Shown: in pieces, positions 19,470-31,097 of the stretch
Position numbering within the stretch: position 1 is the first letter of the stretch
Layout: every line of letters starts with the position of its first letter
NCBI RefSeq assembly: GCF_014655295.1
Contig: NZ_BNBI01000012.1
Span: 1 to 64,000, forward strand
Direction of reading: 5' to 3'
DNA: 64,000 bases
Origin: Streptomyces fumanus
Lineage (GTDB): Bacteria; Actinomycetota; Actinomycetes; Streptomycetales; Streptomycetaceae
Translations under genes and position numbers: made by a program
Notes under the pieces: generated by a model
Told to the model about the DNA's origin: nothing
What the model saw: only the letters and a program-made list of their open reading frames with translations
Databases searched by the model: none

Positions 19470-20375
19470 TCAGCCGAAGATCGCCAGGCTCTTCGCCTTC
19501 CCCCGCTGCTCCTCCACCAGCGCCAGGAAGCGCCCGTCGGGGCCGAAGACGGCGACCGCGCCGGCCCCCGCGTACTCCTCGGGCATGTCCAGCCGTACGC
19601 CGTTGGTCAGCAGCCTGGCGCGGCGGTCGTCGACGTCCCAGCGGGGGAACGCCGCGTCGGCGGCCCGGGCGATCGGCATGACGGTCAGTTCCTGCTGGAG
19701 CTGGTCCAGCGTCCGGGCCGCGTCCAGCTTGTACGGTCCGACGCGGGTGCGGCGCAGCGCGGTCAGGTGGCCGCCCACGCCGAGGCCGGCGCCGAGATCG
19801 CGGGCGAGGGCCCGGATGTACGTACCGGAGGAGCAGACCACCGACACCACCAGGTCGAGCACGGGCGTGCCGTCCTCGGCGACGGCGTCCCGGACGTCGT
19901 ACACCGCGAAGGAGGAGACGGTGACCGGGCGGGCGGGGATGTCGAACTCCTCGCCCTCGCGGGCCCGCTTGTAGGAGCGCACGCCGTTGATCTTGATGGC
20001 GCTGACCTTGGACGGTACCTGCATGATCTCGCCGGTCAGGGCGGCGATCCCGGCGTCGATGGCCTCCCGGGTGACCTTGGAGGCGTCGGTGGAGGCGGTG
20101 ATGTCGCCCTCGGCGTCGTCGGTCAGGGTGGTCTGGCCGAGCCGGACGGTGCCGAGGTACTCCTTCTCGGTGAGGGCGAGGTGCCCGAGAAGTTTGGTCG
20201 CCCGTTCGACGCCGAGGACGAGGACGCCGGTGGCCATCGGGTCGAGGGTGCCGGCGTGCCCGACGCGCCGGGTGCGGGCGATGCCCCGCATCTTGGCGAC
20301 GACGTCGTGCGAAGTGAAGCCCGACGGCTTGTCGACGATGACAAGGCCGTCGGGCGTGGTGGGCTGCTGGGTCAT
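19470..20375 (-). CDS. truB: tRNA pseudouridine(55) synthase
   Basis: TruB converts U55 of the T-loop to pseudouridine in nearly all tRNAs. The 301-aa protein shows the N-terminal VIVDKPSGFTSHDVV and the catalytic motif GHAGTLDPMATG, whose aspartate is the nucleophile. A C-terminal PUA-like domain ends the protein. The start overlaps the rbfA stop by four bases, so it is co-translated in the nusA-infB-rbfA-truB string conserved across bacteria. Confidence 0.97.
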   Translation of the reverse strand: MTQQPTTPDGLVIVDKPSGFTSHDVVAKMRGIARTRRVGHAGTLDPMATGVLVLGVERATKLLGHLALTEKEYLGTVRLGQTTLTDDAEGDITASTDASKVTREAIDAGIAALTGEIMQVPSKVSAIKINGVRSYKRAREGEEFDIPARPVTVSSFAVYDVRDAVAEDGTPVLDLVVSVVCSSGTYIRALARDLGAGLGVGGHLTALRRTRVGPYKLDAARTLDQLQQELTVMPIARAADAAFPRWDVDDRRARLLTNGVRLDMPEEYAGAGAVAVFGPDGRFLALVEEQRGKAKSLAIFG

Positions 20376-20824
20376 TCGGTGGTGTCGTCCGTCTCGTCGT
20401 CCTCTTCCGGCTTGCGGTAGGGGTCCGCGTCACCGGCGTAGCGGGCGCCCGCGGACGCCTCGCGCACCTTGGCGTCGGACTGCCGCGCCTTGTCGAGGAG
20501 GTCCTCGATGGTGCGGGCGGTGTCCGGCAGGGCGTCCATGACGAAGGTCAGGGTCGGCGTGAACTTCACGCCCGCCGCCCGGCCGACCTCGGAGCGCAGC
20601 ACGCCCTTGGCGCTCTCCAGGCCCGCCGCCGCGGCGTTCCGCTCCTCCTCGTCGCCGTACACCGTGTAGAAGACGGTCGCCTCCCGGAGGTCACCCGTGA
20701 CCCGGGTGTCCGTGATGGTGACGTGGGAGCCGAGCCGCGGGTCCTTGATCCCGCGCTGCAGCTTCTGGGCCACCACTTCCCGGATGAGGTCCGCCAGCCT
20801 CTTGGCCCGCGCGTTGTCGGCCAC
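20372..20824 (-). CDS. rbfA: Ribosome-binding factor A
   Basis: RbfA assists late maturation of the 30S subunit and 16S 5' end. The 150-aa protein has the KH-like core with LADLIREVVAQKLQRGIKDPRL, FYTVYGDEEER and the VGRAAGVKFTPTLTFVMD segment, plus an acidic tail (PEEDDETDDTTE). The GTG start at 20824 is preceded by AAGGAGAC. It overlaps truB by four bases and follows the DUF503 gene by 35 bases. Confidence 0.96.
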   Translation of the reverse strand: MADNARAKRLADLIREVVAQKLQRGIKDPRLGSHVTITDTRVTGDLREATVFYTVYGDEEERNAAAAGLESAKGVLRSEVGRAAGVKFTPTLTFVMDALPDTARTIEDLLDKARQSDAKVREASAGARYAGDADPYRKPEEDDETDDTTE

Positions 20825-20859
20825 TGGTCCGTCTCCTTAACGTTTTCTTGCTTGTTGCT

Positions 20860-21153
20860 TCAGTCTTCGTCGCTGTGGAGTCTGCGTCGAACCGAGAGCA
20901 GTTCCACTTCGGGCCGCCCGGCGACCAGCCGCTCACAGCGGTCCAGTACGTCGCTGAGGTGCCCGGTGTCCCCCGAGACGAGCGCGAGACCGATCTCGGC
21001 CCTGCGGTGGAGGTCCTGGTAGCCCGTCTCCGCCGCGCTCACCCCGTGCTTGCGCTGGAGTTCGGCCACGATCGGACGGACCAGAGAGCGCTTCTCCTTC
21101 AGCGAGTGAACGTCGCCGAGGAGCAGGTCGAAGGAGAGTGTCCCCACGTACAT
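20860..21153 (-). CDS. DUF503 family protein
   Basis: A 97-aa protein starting MYVGTLSFDLLLGDVHSLKEKRS, the hallmark of DUF503 (YlxP-like). YlxP-type proteins sit between infB and rbfA in many Gram-positive bacteria and have been linked to ribosome assembly. The ATG at 21153 is set by family alignment; the Shine-Dalgarno sequence is weak. The long overlapping frame reaching 21693 is spurious because it runs into the 3' end of infB. Confidence 0.9.
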   Translation of the reverse strand: MYVGTLSFDLLLGDVHSLKEKRSLVRPIVAELQRKHGVSAAETGYQDLHRRAEIGLALVSGDTGHLSDVLDRCERLVAGRPEVELLSVRRRLHSDED

Positions 21154-21214
21154 GTGTGTTCCGGATGTCCCGCCGGTTCGGGGTACGGGCGCGGTTGCGC
21201 GATACGGGAACCGT

Positions 21215-21276
21215 ACACGCAACGGCCGGGGCCGATCGACGGAAATAAGCTCCGCCGACCGGCCCCGGTCGCGTGT
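21215..21276 (-). terminator. Long hairpin downstream of infB
   Basis: An interrupted inverted repeat: ACACGC (21215-21220) with GCGTGT, CCGGGGCC with GGCCCCGG, and an imperfect inner stem TCGACGGA/TCCGCCGA. It begins 5 bases past the infB stop. It could terminate or attenuate transcription before the DUF503-rbfA-truB genes. Confidence 0.6.
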
Positions 21277-21280
21277 CAGG

Positions 21281-24385
<3,105 letters not shown>

Positions 24386-24434
24386 TTCGCTCCTTTGAGG
24401 TCCGGGTTGCGTCCGGACCGTCGCTAGTTCATGG

Positions 24435-24467
24435 GCGTACTCATCGCGTACTCATCGAGTGCTCATC
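24435..24467. repeat. Three 11-bp tandem units upstream of infB
   Basis: GCGTACTCATC occurs at 24435-24445 and 24446-24456, followed by the variant GAGTGCTCATC at 24457-24467. They lie in the 165-base spacer between ylxR and infB, about 50 bases ahead of the infB start. A weak hairpin ACGGCA/TGCCGT (24521-24526 with 24536-24541) lies in the same spacer. Confidence 0.65.
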
Positions 24468-24550
24468 GCAATCTCGACCTGCTTTCGACTCGCGAGGTAC
24501 CAAGCCGCACGGGGTTCCGTACGGCACGTCTTACTTGCCGTGTTGCCGGT

Positions 24551-24832
24551 TCAGCAACCTTGTGCCTGCTCGACGTGGTGGCGCAACGCCTTTACGTCGA
24601 GCGGTCCCGGGACGCGCAGTGCCCTCGGGAACGCCCGGCGGCGTACCGCCTGGTCGAGACAGACCTGGGTGGGATGCACATAGGCACCCCGGCCGGGCAG
24701 CGTACCGCGAGGATCGGGGACGCAGGCGTCCTCGACCGCCACGATCCGCAGCAGCCCGGTCTTGGCCGCGCGCTCCCGGCACCCCACACAGGTGCGTTCG
24801 GGGCATGCACGAGCAGACGTCCGGCCAGACAC
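24551..24832 (-). CDS. ylxR: YlxR family RNA-binding protein
   Basis: A 93-aa YlxR (DUF448) protein with the diagnostic RTCVGCRERAAKTGLLRIV and the PGRGAYVHP loop. YlxR genes sit between nusA and infB in most Gram-positive bacteria; the protein binds RNA or nucleoid and has been linked to RNase P and to regulation. The GTG start at 24832 is preceded by GAGGA. It has the expected position in the operon. Confidence 0.9.
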   Translation of the reverse strand: MSGRTSARACPERTCVGCRERAAKTGLLRIVAVEDACVPDPRGTLPGRGAYVHPTQVCLDQAVRRRAFPRALRVPGPLDVKALRHHVEQAQGC

Positions 24833-24980
24833 TCCTCAGTCTACCTCCCCGTGGCGACCTCACCCCTGGGGGGCGAAAATCGAACACTTGCCGCCGCGAA
24901 GCTGTCGTGATCTCAGCGCCCGGCGGCTTGGATCTATTCCCCGATCGGACGAACGGCACACGGGCCGTCCGCCCGGACGG

Positions 24981-25967
24981 TCATTCGGACGTCTGCTCGG
25001 TGTCCGGGCGGATGTCGATCCGCCAGCCGGTCAGCCGGGCGGCGAGGCGGGCGTTCTGGCCCTCCTTGCCGATCGCCAGCGACAGTTGGTAGTCGGGGAC
25101 GGTCACCCGCGCGGAGCGGGCCGCCATGTCCACCACCTCGACCTTGGTCACCCGGGCCGGGGACAGCGCGTTCGCCACCATCTGGGCCGGGTCGTCGGAC
25201 CAGTCGACGATGTCGATCTTCTCACCGTTCAGCTCGCCCATCACGTTGCGGACCCGGCCGCCCATGGGGCCGATGCAGGCGCCCTTGGCGTTCAGTCCCG
25301 AACGGGTCGACTTGACGGCGATCTTGGTGCGGTGGCCGGCCTCCCGGGCGATGGCGGCGATCTCGACGGACCCGTCGGCGATCTCCGGCACCTCCAGGGC
25401 GAACAGCTTCTTCACCAGGTTGGGGTGGGTGCGCGAGAGCGTCACGGACGGGCCGCGCACGCCCTTGGCCACCCGGACGACGTACGACCTCAGCCGCGTG
25501 CCGTGCGGGTAGGTCTCGCCGGGGACCTGCTCCTGCACCGGCAGGATGGCCTCCAGCTTGCCGATGTCCACCAGCACGTTCTTCGGGTCGCGGCCCTGCT
25601 GGACCACGCCGGTGACGATGTCGCCCTCGCGGCCCGCGTACTCGCCGAGCGTCGCGTCGTCCTCGGCGTCCCGCAGCCGCTGCAGGATGACCTGCTTGGC
25701 GGTGGTGGCGGCGATCCGGCCGAAGCCGGACGGGGTGTCGTCGAACTCGCGGGCCGCCTGGCCCTCGTCGAGGTCGTCGGGGTCCTCCTTCGCCCACACG
25801 GTCACGTGTCCGCTGGTGCGGTCGAGCTCCACGCGCGCGTGCCGGCGGCTTCCCTCGGTGCGGTGGTAGGCGATGAGGAGGGCCGACTCGATCGCCTCGA
25901 CCAGCAGGTCGAAGGAGATCTCCTTCTCCCGTACCAAGCCCCTCAGGGCACTCATGTCGATGTCCAC
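24981..25967 (-). CDS. nusA: Transcription termination/antitermination factor NusA
   Basis: NusA binds RNA polymerase and modulates pausing, termination and rRNA antitermination. The 328-aa protein has the N-terminal polymerase-binding domain ([20 protein letters not shown]), an S1 domain ([22 protein letters not shown]) and two KH domains ([20 protein letters not shown]). Like other actinobacterial NusA, it lacks the C-terminal acidic repeats of E. coli. The GTG at 25967 follows the rimP stop by two bases, with a strong GGAGGAGG inside the rimP end. Confidence 0.97.
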   Translation of the reverse strand: MDIDMSALRGLVREKEISFDLLVEAIESALLIAYHRTEGSRRHARVELDRTSGHVTVWAKEDPDDLDEGQAAREFDDTPSGFGRIAATTAKQVILQRLRDAEDDATLGEYAGREGDIVTGVVQQGRDPKNVLVDIGKLEAILPVQEQVPGETYPHGTRLRSYVVRVAKGVRGPSVTLSRTHPNLVKKLFALEVPEIADGSVEIAAIAREAGHRTKIAVKSTRSGLNAKGACIGPMGGRVRNVMGELNGEKIDIVDWSDDPAQMVANALSPARVTKVEVVDMAARSARVTVPDYQLSLAIGKEGQNARLAARLTGWRIDIRPDTEQTSE

Positions 25968-25969
25968 GG

Positions 25970-26488
25970 CTACGCCTCCTCCTCTTCCTGCAAGTCCTTG
26001 TGGTCCTGCGTGTCCTTGCGGTTGAACTCGACCTGGACCCGGGCCTTGGCGATGTCGTCGAAGGCGAGCCTGCGGGCGGTGGCCTTGCGGCCCTTCACGC
26101 CGGGCACTTCGAGATCGGCGCCGTCGTCGTCCACGGTCAGGATGCGGGCGACCAGGTCCTCGCCCCCGGTGAGGCGGAACCTCACCAGGCGGCCGACGGC
26201 GCGTACGTAGTGACGGTGCTCGGTCAGCTCGCGCTCGGCACCGGGGGTGCCCACTTCGAGGGTGTACTCGCCCTCGCCCATCGCGTCGGTCTCGTCCAGC
26301 TTCGCCGAGAGCGCGCGGCTCACATCGGCGATGCGGTCCAGGTCGGCACCGGTGTCGGAGTCGACGACCACCCGCAGCACGCGCTTGCGTCCGACCGAGT
26401 CCACCGCGATCTCTTCCAGGTCGAGTCCCTGCGAGGCGACCAGCGGCTCCAGCAGTGCTCGCAGCCTCTCGCTCTGGGTGGTGCTCAT
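25970..26488 (-). CDS. rimP: Ribosome maturation factor RimP
   Basis: RimP is needed for assembly of the 30S subunit. The 172-aa protein starts [21 protein letters not shown] at ATG 26488 with GAGGAG upstream. The two RimP domains are evident ([41 protein letters not shown]). It ends in an acidic tail. It heads the rimP-nusA-ylxR-infB operon and is divergent from a lipoprotein gene across a 206-base promoter region. Confidence 0.96.
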   Translation of the reverse strand: MSTTQSERLRALLEPLVASQGLDLEEIAVDSVGRKRVLRVVVDSDTGADLDRIADVSRALSAKLDETDAMGEGEYTLEVGTPGAERELTEHRHYVRAVGRLVRFRLTGGEDLVARILTVDDDGADLEVPGVKGRKATARRLAFDDIAKARVQVEFNRKDTQDHKDLQEEEEA

Positions 26489-26694
26489 CCGGGTGACTCC
26501 TCGGCCGCGTGTGCTGTTGTGGGACGGTGCGCGTGTCAGGTCAAAGGGTATCCGGTCGCGGAGGGTGTTGCCGTCCACCCGGGCCCGGCGGTGCCGCTGA
26601 GTGGTGCCCGGCGGCGGCCCGGGTACGGTGATCACGGGCTCCCGCCCGCCCCGCTTCCCGTCGCTTCCGTACGAGTCTGCCGAGGACGTCCGCC

Positions 26695-27216
26695 GTGCCG
26701 TTTTCCCCCTCGTCGCGCCCGCCTTCGGGGCCGCGCAGAAGGAGCCTGCTCGCCACCGCCGCCGGCGGCGCGCTGCTCGCCGGCTGCTCCGGCGGCCCCG
26801 GTTCCGGTTCCTCCCCGGCCGCGGCGGTCGCCGCCGAGCGGGCACGCGCGCGTGCGGCCCGGGACAGCGAGCGCCTCGCCGCGCGGTACGACGCGGTGAT
26901 CGCGGCGCACCCGGCGCTGGCCGCGCGCCTGCGGCCGCTGCGCGACGAGGTGGTCCGGCACGCCGAGGCGTTCACCGCCTCCCCCACGGCGTCACCGTCC
27001 GTATCCGCCCGCGCCGCCGGGCCGGGGAAGGAGCGGGCCGCGGTGCCGGCCACCGAGCGGGAGGCGCTCGCCGGGCTCGCCGCGGCCGAGCGGAAGCTGG
27101 CCGGCCGGCGCACCGCGGCGCTGCTGGACCTGCCGGGCGAGACGGCCCGGCTGCTGGCCTCGGTGGCGGCGGCCGGGGCGGCGCACGTGTATCTGCTGAC
27201 CGAGGGGGACGCATGA
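26695..27216 (+). CDS. Secreted lipoprotein, paired with ferritin-like gene
   Basis: A 173-aa protein with an arginine-rich N-terminus (GPRRRSLLATA, compatible with Tat export) and a lipobox LLAGC, so it is probably anchored outside the membrane. The mature part is Ala/Arg-rich, mostly helical, with a Ser/Thr/Pro linker (ASPTASPSVS). It has no recognised catalytic motif. The GTG start at 26695 is set by the signal peptide. Its stop overlaps the start of the next gene by four bases (ATGA), so the two products are likely partners. It is divergent from rimP. Confidence 0.75.
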   Translation: MPFSPSSRPPSGPRRRSLLATAAGGALLAGCSGGPGSGSSPAAAVAAERARARAARDSERLAARYDAVIAAHPALAARLRPLRDEVVRHAEAFTASPTASPSVSARAAGPGKERAAVPATEREALAGLAAAERKLAGRRTAALLDLPGETARLLASVAAAGAAHVYLLTEGDA

Positions 27217-27671
27217 GCGGCAAGGGCGAACTGGCGGCCGTCCAGGCGGCGCTGGCCGCCGAGCACGCGGCGGTCTACGGCTACGGCGTGGTCGGCGGCC
27301 GGATCGGCGCGGACCGGCGTACGGAAGCGCGGGCGGCGTACGACGCGCACCGTGCCCGCCGGGACGCGCTGGGGCGCACGGTGCGCGCGCTCGGCGGCGA
27401 GCCGGTGGCGTCGGCGGCCGGGTACGCGCTGCCGTTCGCGGTGGCGGACGCCGCGGCGGCGGTGAGGCTGGCGGCGGAGCTGGAGGACCGGGTGGCCGGG
27501 GTCTACTCCGACCTGGTGCGGGCCTCCTCCGGCGACCGGCGGGCGGCGGCGGCCGAGGCGCTGCGGGAGGCCGCGGTGCGGGCGGTGCGCTGGCGCGGGG
27601 GGAGCGTAGCCTTCCCTGGGCTCGCCGAGCGGGCCGGCACCGCGTCGGCCCCGGCGACACCGACGGCGTGA
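27213..27671 (+). CDS. Ferritin-like domain protein (DUF4439)
   Basis: A 152-aa all-helical protein. AVQAALAAEHAAVYGYGVVGG near the N-terminus and AAELEDRVAGVYSDLVRASS later are typical of the DUF4439 ferritin-like four-helix bundle. The Glu/His positions (AEHAAVY; ELEDR) could bind a metal pair, though no enzyme activity is established for this family. It has no signal peptide. It overlaps the preceding lipoprotein gene by four bases and is translationally coupled to it. The small ferritin-like protein would act in the cytoplasm while its partner lies outside. Confidence 0.75.
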   Translation: MSGKGELAAVQAALAAEHAAVYGYGVVGGRIGADRRTEARAAYDAHRARRDALGRTVRALGGEPVASAAGYALPFAVADAAAAVRLAAELEDRVAGVYSDLVRASSGDRRAAAAEALREAAVRAVRWRGGSVAFPGLAERAGTASAPATPTA

Positions 27672-27711
27672 CACGTACGGGCTCCCCGTACGGGAAGGGA
27701 ACGGCTTCCGC

Positions 27712-28611
27712 ATGGCTTTCGAACCGCCGGGGCGTCTGGTCAGGGCGCTCGGTGAGACGGCACCGGAGGGTGACGACTGGCTGGCCGGGCTGCCCGGGGC
27801 GGCGCGGCGTGCCGTGGAGCTACGCGGGTTGACCGTGGAGCGGGTGCAGGTGCCCGGCGGCCGCAGCAGCCTGGTCCTGCTGGTCCGCACGGCCGACGGG
27901 AGCCCGGCGGTGCTGAAGCTGGCGCCGCCCCGGGCCCGGCCGGAGAGCGAACGGGCGGCGCTGGCGCACTGGGCCGGCCGGGGCGCCGTACGCCTGCTGG
28001 AGGAGGCGCCGGTCGCGGGTGAGCTGCTGCTGGAGAAGCTGCGGCCGGACGTGTCGGTGCGGTCGCTGCCGGAGGCGCGGGCGCTGCTGGAGGCGGCCGG
28101 GACGCTGCGGAAGCTGTGGGTGGAGCCGCCCGCCGGGCACTCCTTCGAGACGGTCGCCGAGCGGACCGGGCGGCAGGCGGCGGCGATGCGGGCGGGCGCG
28201 GCGGCCGATCCGGCGGTGGCGCCGCTGGTGGACGCGGCGCTGGCGGCCCGCGCGGAGCTGCTCGCCGCACCGGCCGAGGAGAAGCTGCTGCACGGCACCT
28301 TCCGGCAGAGCAAGGTGCTGGCCGGGGACCGGGTGCCGTGGCTGGCGGTGGGACCCGACCCGGTGGTGGGCGATCCCGCGTTCGATCTGGCCCGGCTGGT
28401 CCGGGACCGGGTGGAGGACCTGATCGCCCAGCCGTCCGGCGCCTCGACCACCCGCCGCCGGATCAAGCGGCTGGCGGAGTCGCTGGAGGTCGACCGGGAC
28501 CGGCTGCGCGACTGGACCCTGTTCCGGGCCGTGGAGTCGGGGGTGCGGGCGGGCCGGGTCGGCCGGGCCCGGGACGCGGAGCTGCTGCTGGAGTTCGCGG
28601 GCTGGCTGTAG
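27712..28611 (+). CDS. Aminoglycoside-phosphotransferase-fold protein lacking catalytic residues
   Basis: A 299-aa protein resembling the APH(6)/StrB group: an N-lobe with Lys69 (AVLKLAPP), then LLHGTFRQSK at residues 192-201 and WLAVGPDPVVGDPAFDLARLV. In active members these read HGDLHxxN and IDPxPxVGDP. Here the catalytic Asp is Thr196, the metal-binding Asn is Lys201 and the second metal Asp is Gly214. The fold is kept but the phosphotransfer centre is gone, so a binding or regulatory role seems more likely than drug resistance. The gene is intact and convergent with proS. Confidence 0.75.
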   Translation: MAFEPPGRLVRALGETAPEGDDWLAGLPGAARRAVELRGLTVERVQVPGGRSSLVLLVRTADGSPAVLKLAPPRARPESERAALAHWAGRGAVRLLEEAPVAGELLLEKLRPDVSVRSLPEARALLEAAGTLRKLWVEPPAGHSFETVAERTGRQAAAMRAGAAADPAVAPLVDAALAARAELLAAPAEEKLLHGTFRQSKVLAGDRVPWLAVGPDPVVGDPAFDLARLVRDRVEDLIAQPSGASTTRRRIKRLAESLEVDRDRLRDWTLFRAVESGVRAGRVGRARDAELLLEFAGWL

Positions 28612-28641
28612 GGCCCGCCCGGCTGGTCGCCGGACGGGCCC
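28611..28641. terminator. Bidirectional terminator before proS
   Basis: Thirteen-base arms with one mismatch (GGGCCCGCCCGGC at 28611-28623 and 28629-28641) and a 5-base loop, between the convergent APH-fold gene and proS. Confidence 0.8.
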
Positions 28642-28650
28642 CGGGACCGG

Positions 28651-30351
28651 TCAGGCGGTGAGGCGGGCGACGGCCTCCTCGACCGTCAGTTCCTCGCGTT
28701 CGCCGGTGCGGCGGTCCTTCAGCTCGACGACGCCCTCGGCGGCGCGACGGCCGGCCACCAGGATCTGGGGGACGCCGATCAGTTCCGCGTCGGTGAACTT
28801 CACGCCCGGGGAGACCCCGGTGCGGTCGTCGACCAGGACCCGGACGCCGGCGGCGGAGAGCTTCTCGGAGACGTCCAGGGCCAGTTCGGTCTGGAGGGCC
28901 TTGCCGGCGGCGACCACGTGCACGTCGGCCGGGGCGACCTCCTTGGACCAGACCAGGCCCTTGTCGTCGGCGTGCTGCTCGGCGAGGGCGGCCACCGCGC
29001 GGGAGACGCCGATGCCGTAGGAGCCCATGGTGACGCGGACCGGCTTGCCGTTCTGGCCGAGGACGTCGAGCTTGAGGGCGTCGGCGTACTTGCGGCCCAA
29101 CTGGAAGATGTGCCCGATCTCGATGGCGCGGTCCAGCTTGAGGCCGGTGCCGCACCGGGGGCAGGGGTCGCCGTCCTGCACGACGACCACGTCGACGTAC
29201 TCGTCGACCTCGAAGTCGCGGCCGGCGACGACGTTCTTGGCGTGGGTGTCGGGCTTGTTGGCGCCGGTGATCCAGGCGGTGCCGGGGGCGACGCGGGGGT
29301 CGGCGAGGTACTTCACCTTGTCCAGGCCCTGCGGTCCGACGTAGCCGCGGACCAGGTCGGTGCGGCCGGTGAAGTCCTCGGCGGTGACCAGTTCGACGAC
29401 GGCGGGCGCGAAGTGGGCCTCGACCTTGTCCATGTCGACCTCGCGGTCGCCGGGGACGCCGACGGCGACGATCTCGCCGTCGACCTTGACCAGGAGGTTC
29501 TTCAGGGTGGCGGAGGCGGGGACGCCGAGGGAGGCGGCGAGGGTCTCGATGGTGGGGGTGTCCGGGGTGGGGATCTCCTCGGCGGCGGGCACGCCGGAGG
29601 CGTCCACGGGCTTCAGCTCGTAGGTGATCGCCTCGGTGTTGGCGGCGTAGTCGCAGTTCGGGCAGTCGGCGAAGGTGTCCTCACCGGCCTCGGCCGGGGC
29701 GAGGAACTCCTCGGACTTGGAGCCGCCCATGGCGCCGGCGGTGGCCGCGCAGATCCGGTAGTCCAGGCCGAGCCGCTCGAAGATGCGCTGGTAGGCGGCG
29801 CGGTGCAGGGCGTAGGACTCGGCCAGGCCCTCGTCGGCGGTGTCGAAGGAGTAGGAGTCCTTCATCAGGAACTCGCGGCCGCGCAGGATGCCGGCCCGGG
29901 GGCGGGCCTCGTCGCGGTACTTGTCGGCGATCTGGTAGAGGATGACCGGCAGGTCCTTGTAGGAGGACGCCTGGTCCTTCACCAGCAGGGTGAAGATCTC
30001 CTCGTGGGTGGGGCCGAGCAGGTAGTCGCCGCCCTTGCGGTCCTTCAGGCGGAACAGCTCGGGGCCGTACTCGTCCCAGCGGCCGGTGGCCTCGTAGGGC
30101 TCGCGGGGCAGCAGGGACGGGAGCGAGACCTCCTGGGCGCCGATCGCGTCCATCTCCTCGCGGACGATCCGCTCGATGTTGGCGAGGACCTTCTTGCCCA
30201 GGGGCAGCCAGCTCCACAGGCCGGCGGCGGTGCGGCGGACGTAGCCGGCGCGGACCAGCAGCTTGTGGCTGAGGACCTCGGCGTCCGCCGGGTCGTCGCG
30301 CAACGTCTTCGCCAACAACTTCGACATGCGCTGGACCGGTGCGTTCGCCAT
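28651..30351 (-). CDS. proS: Prolyl-tRNA synthetase
   Basis: ProS charges tRNA-Pro. The 566-aa protein is the bacterial class II form with the editing (INS) insertion. It shows [24 protein letters not shown], class II motif 2 near [40 protein letters not shown], motif 3 [19 protein letters not shown] and the C-terminal anticodon-binding domain. AGGAG lies about 11 bases before the ATG at 30351. It stands alone between a terminator and a GNAT gene. Confidence 0.97.
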   Translation of the reverse strand: MANAPVQRMSKLLAKTLRDDPADAEVLSHKLLVRAGYVRRTAAGLWSWLPLGKKVLANIERIVREEMDAIGAQEVSLPSLLPREPYEATGRWDEYGPELFRLKDRKGGDYLLGPTHEEIFTLLVKDQASSYKDLPVILYQIADKYRDEARPRAGILRGREFLMKDSYSFDTADEGLAESYALHRAAYQRIFERLGLDYRICAATAGAMGGSKSEEFLAPAEAGEDTFADCPNCDYAANTEAITYELKPVDASGVPAAEEIPTPDTPTIETLAASLGVPASATLKNLLVKVDGEIVAVGVPGDREVDMDKVEAHFAPAVVELVTAEDFTGRTDLVRGYVGPQGLDKVKYLADPRVAPGTAWITGANKPDTHAKNVVAGRDFEVDEYVDVVVVQDGDPCPRCGTGLKLDRAIEIGHIFQLGRKYADALKLDVLGQNGKPVRVTMGSYGIGVSRAVAALAEQHADDKGLVWSKEVAPADVHVVAAGKALQTELALDVSEKLSAAGVRVLVDDRTGVSPGVKFTDAELIGVPQILVAGRRAAEGVVELKDRRTGEREELTVEEAVARLTA

Positions 30352-30433
30352 GGCTCTCGTGTCTCCTGCTGGGTGAGGGTGATGACGAACGAGGTTAGCC
30401 GGGCGGTCCCGGGTCGCGGAAATCGGTTACGGG

Positions 30434-30967
30434 TCAGCGCCGCAGCAGCGGGAGCGGGGCGCCCATCACGGCGTACGGCTTGGGGGCGCTGGGGAAGAGG
30501 ACCTGGCGGGCGAGGTCGGTGTAGCCGAGGGAGCGGTACAGGCCGCGGGCGGGGCTGTCGGTGTCGATCGCGGAGAGGATCGAGCGGGGCTGGGCGGCGG
30601 CGTCGGTGATCGTGGTGATCAGGGCGCGGCCCACGCCGCGGTTCTGGTGGGCCGGGTGGACGTGCAGCTCGGTGATGACGAAGGAGTCGTCCAGCCAGGC
30701 GTCGTTGCCCCGGGCGCGCAGGTAGGGCTCGACGACCGTGGACCACCAGTGGACGCGGTCGTTGGGCATGCCGTAGACGAAGCCGGCCAGGCGGCCGTCG
30801 GGGGTGGTGGCGCCGAGGGCGCGGGCGCCCGGGTAGGTCATGTGGCGCAGGACGATCTGGCGGCGGACGGCCACCTCGTCGGGGCCGAGGCCGAAGGCGG
30901 CGGCTTGGACGGCCAGGGCCTCGTCTACGTGGGTGGTGAGGTCCAGGGGGCCGATCACTACGTCCAT
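30434..30967 (-). CDS. GNAT family N-acetyltransferase
   Basis: A 177-aa GNAT acetyltransferase. The acetyl-CoA-binding motif A reads VHPAHQNRGVGRALITTI (Q/R-x-x-G-x-G/A pattern), preceded by the strand ITELHV and followed by LSAIDTDSPARGLYRSLGY. The substrate cannot be predicted from sequence. It is on the same strand as proS and 82 bases upstream of it, and could share its transcript. Confidence 0.88.
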   Translation of the reverse strand: MDVVIGPLDLTTHVDEALAVQAAAFGLGPDEVAVRRQIVLRHMTYPGARALGATTPDGRLAGFVYGMPNDRVHWWSTVVEPYLRARGNDAWLDDSFVITELHVHPAHQNRGVGRALITTITDAAAQPRSILSAIDTDSPARGLYRSLGYTDLARQVLFPSAPKPYAVMGAPLPLLRR

Positions 30968-31097
30968 GCGGGGAGCCTACAGGGGGGTGTGCGGGGGTTC
31001 TTGGTGTGGGTTCTTTGGTGCGGGTTCGTTGTGGCTGGTCGCGCCCACGCGGCGGAGCCGCACATCGGAACAGCCCCGCGCCCCTAGGGGGCGCGTT

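Noticed and set aside
24386-24550. tRNA gene between ylxR and infB
   Set aside because: No cloverleaf-compatible T-loop and acceptor pairing could be drawn; the stretch is explained by repeats and a leader.
27712-28611. Aminoglycoside resistance gene
   Set aside because: Catalytic Asp, metal-binding Asn and the second metal Asp are all replaced.
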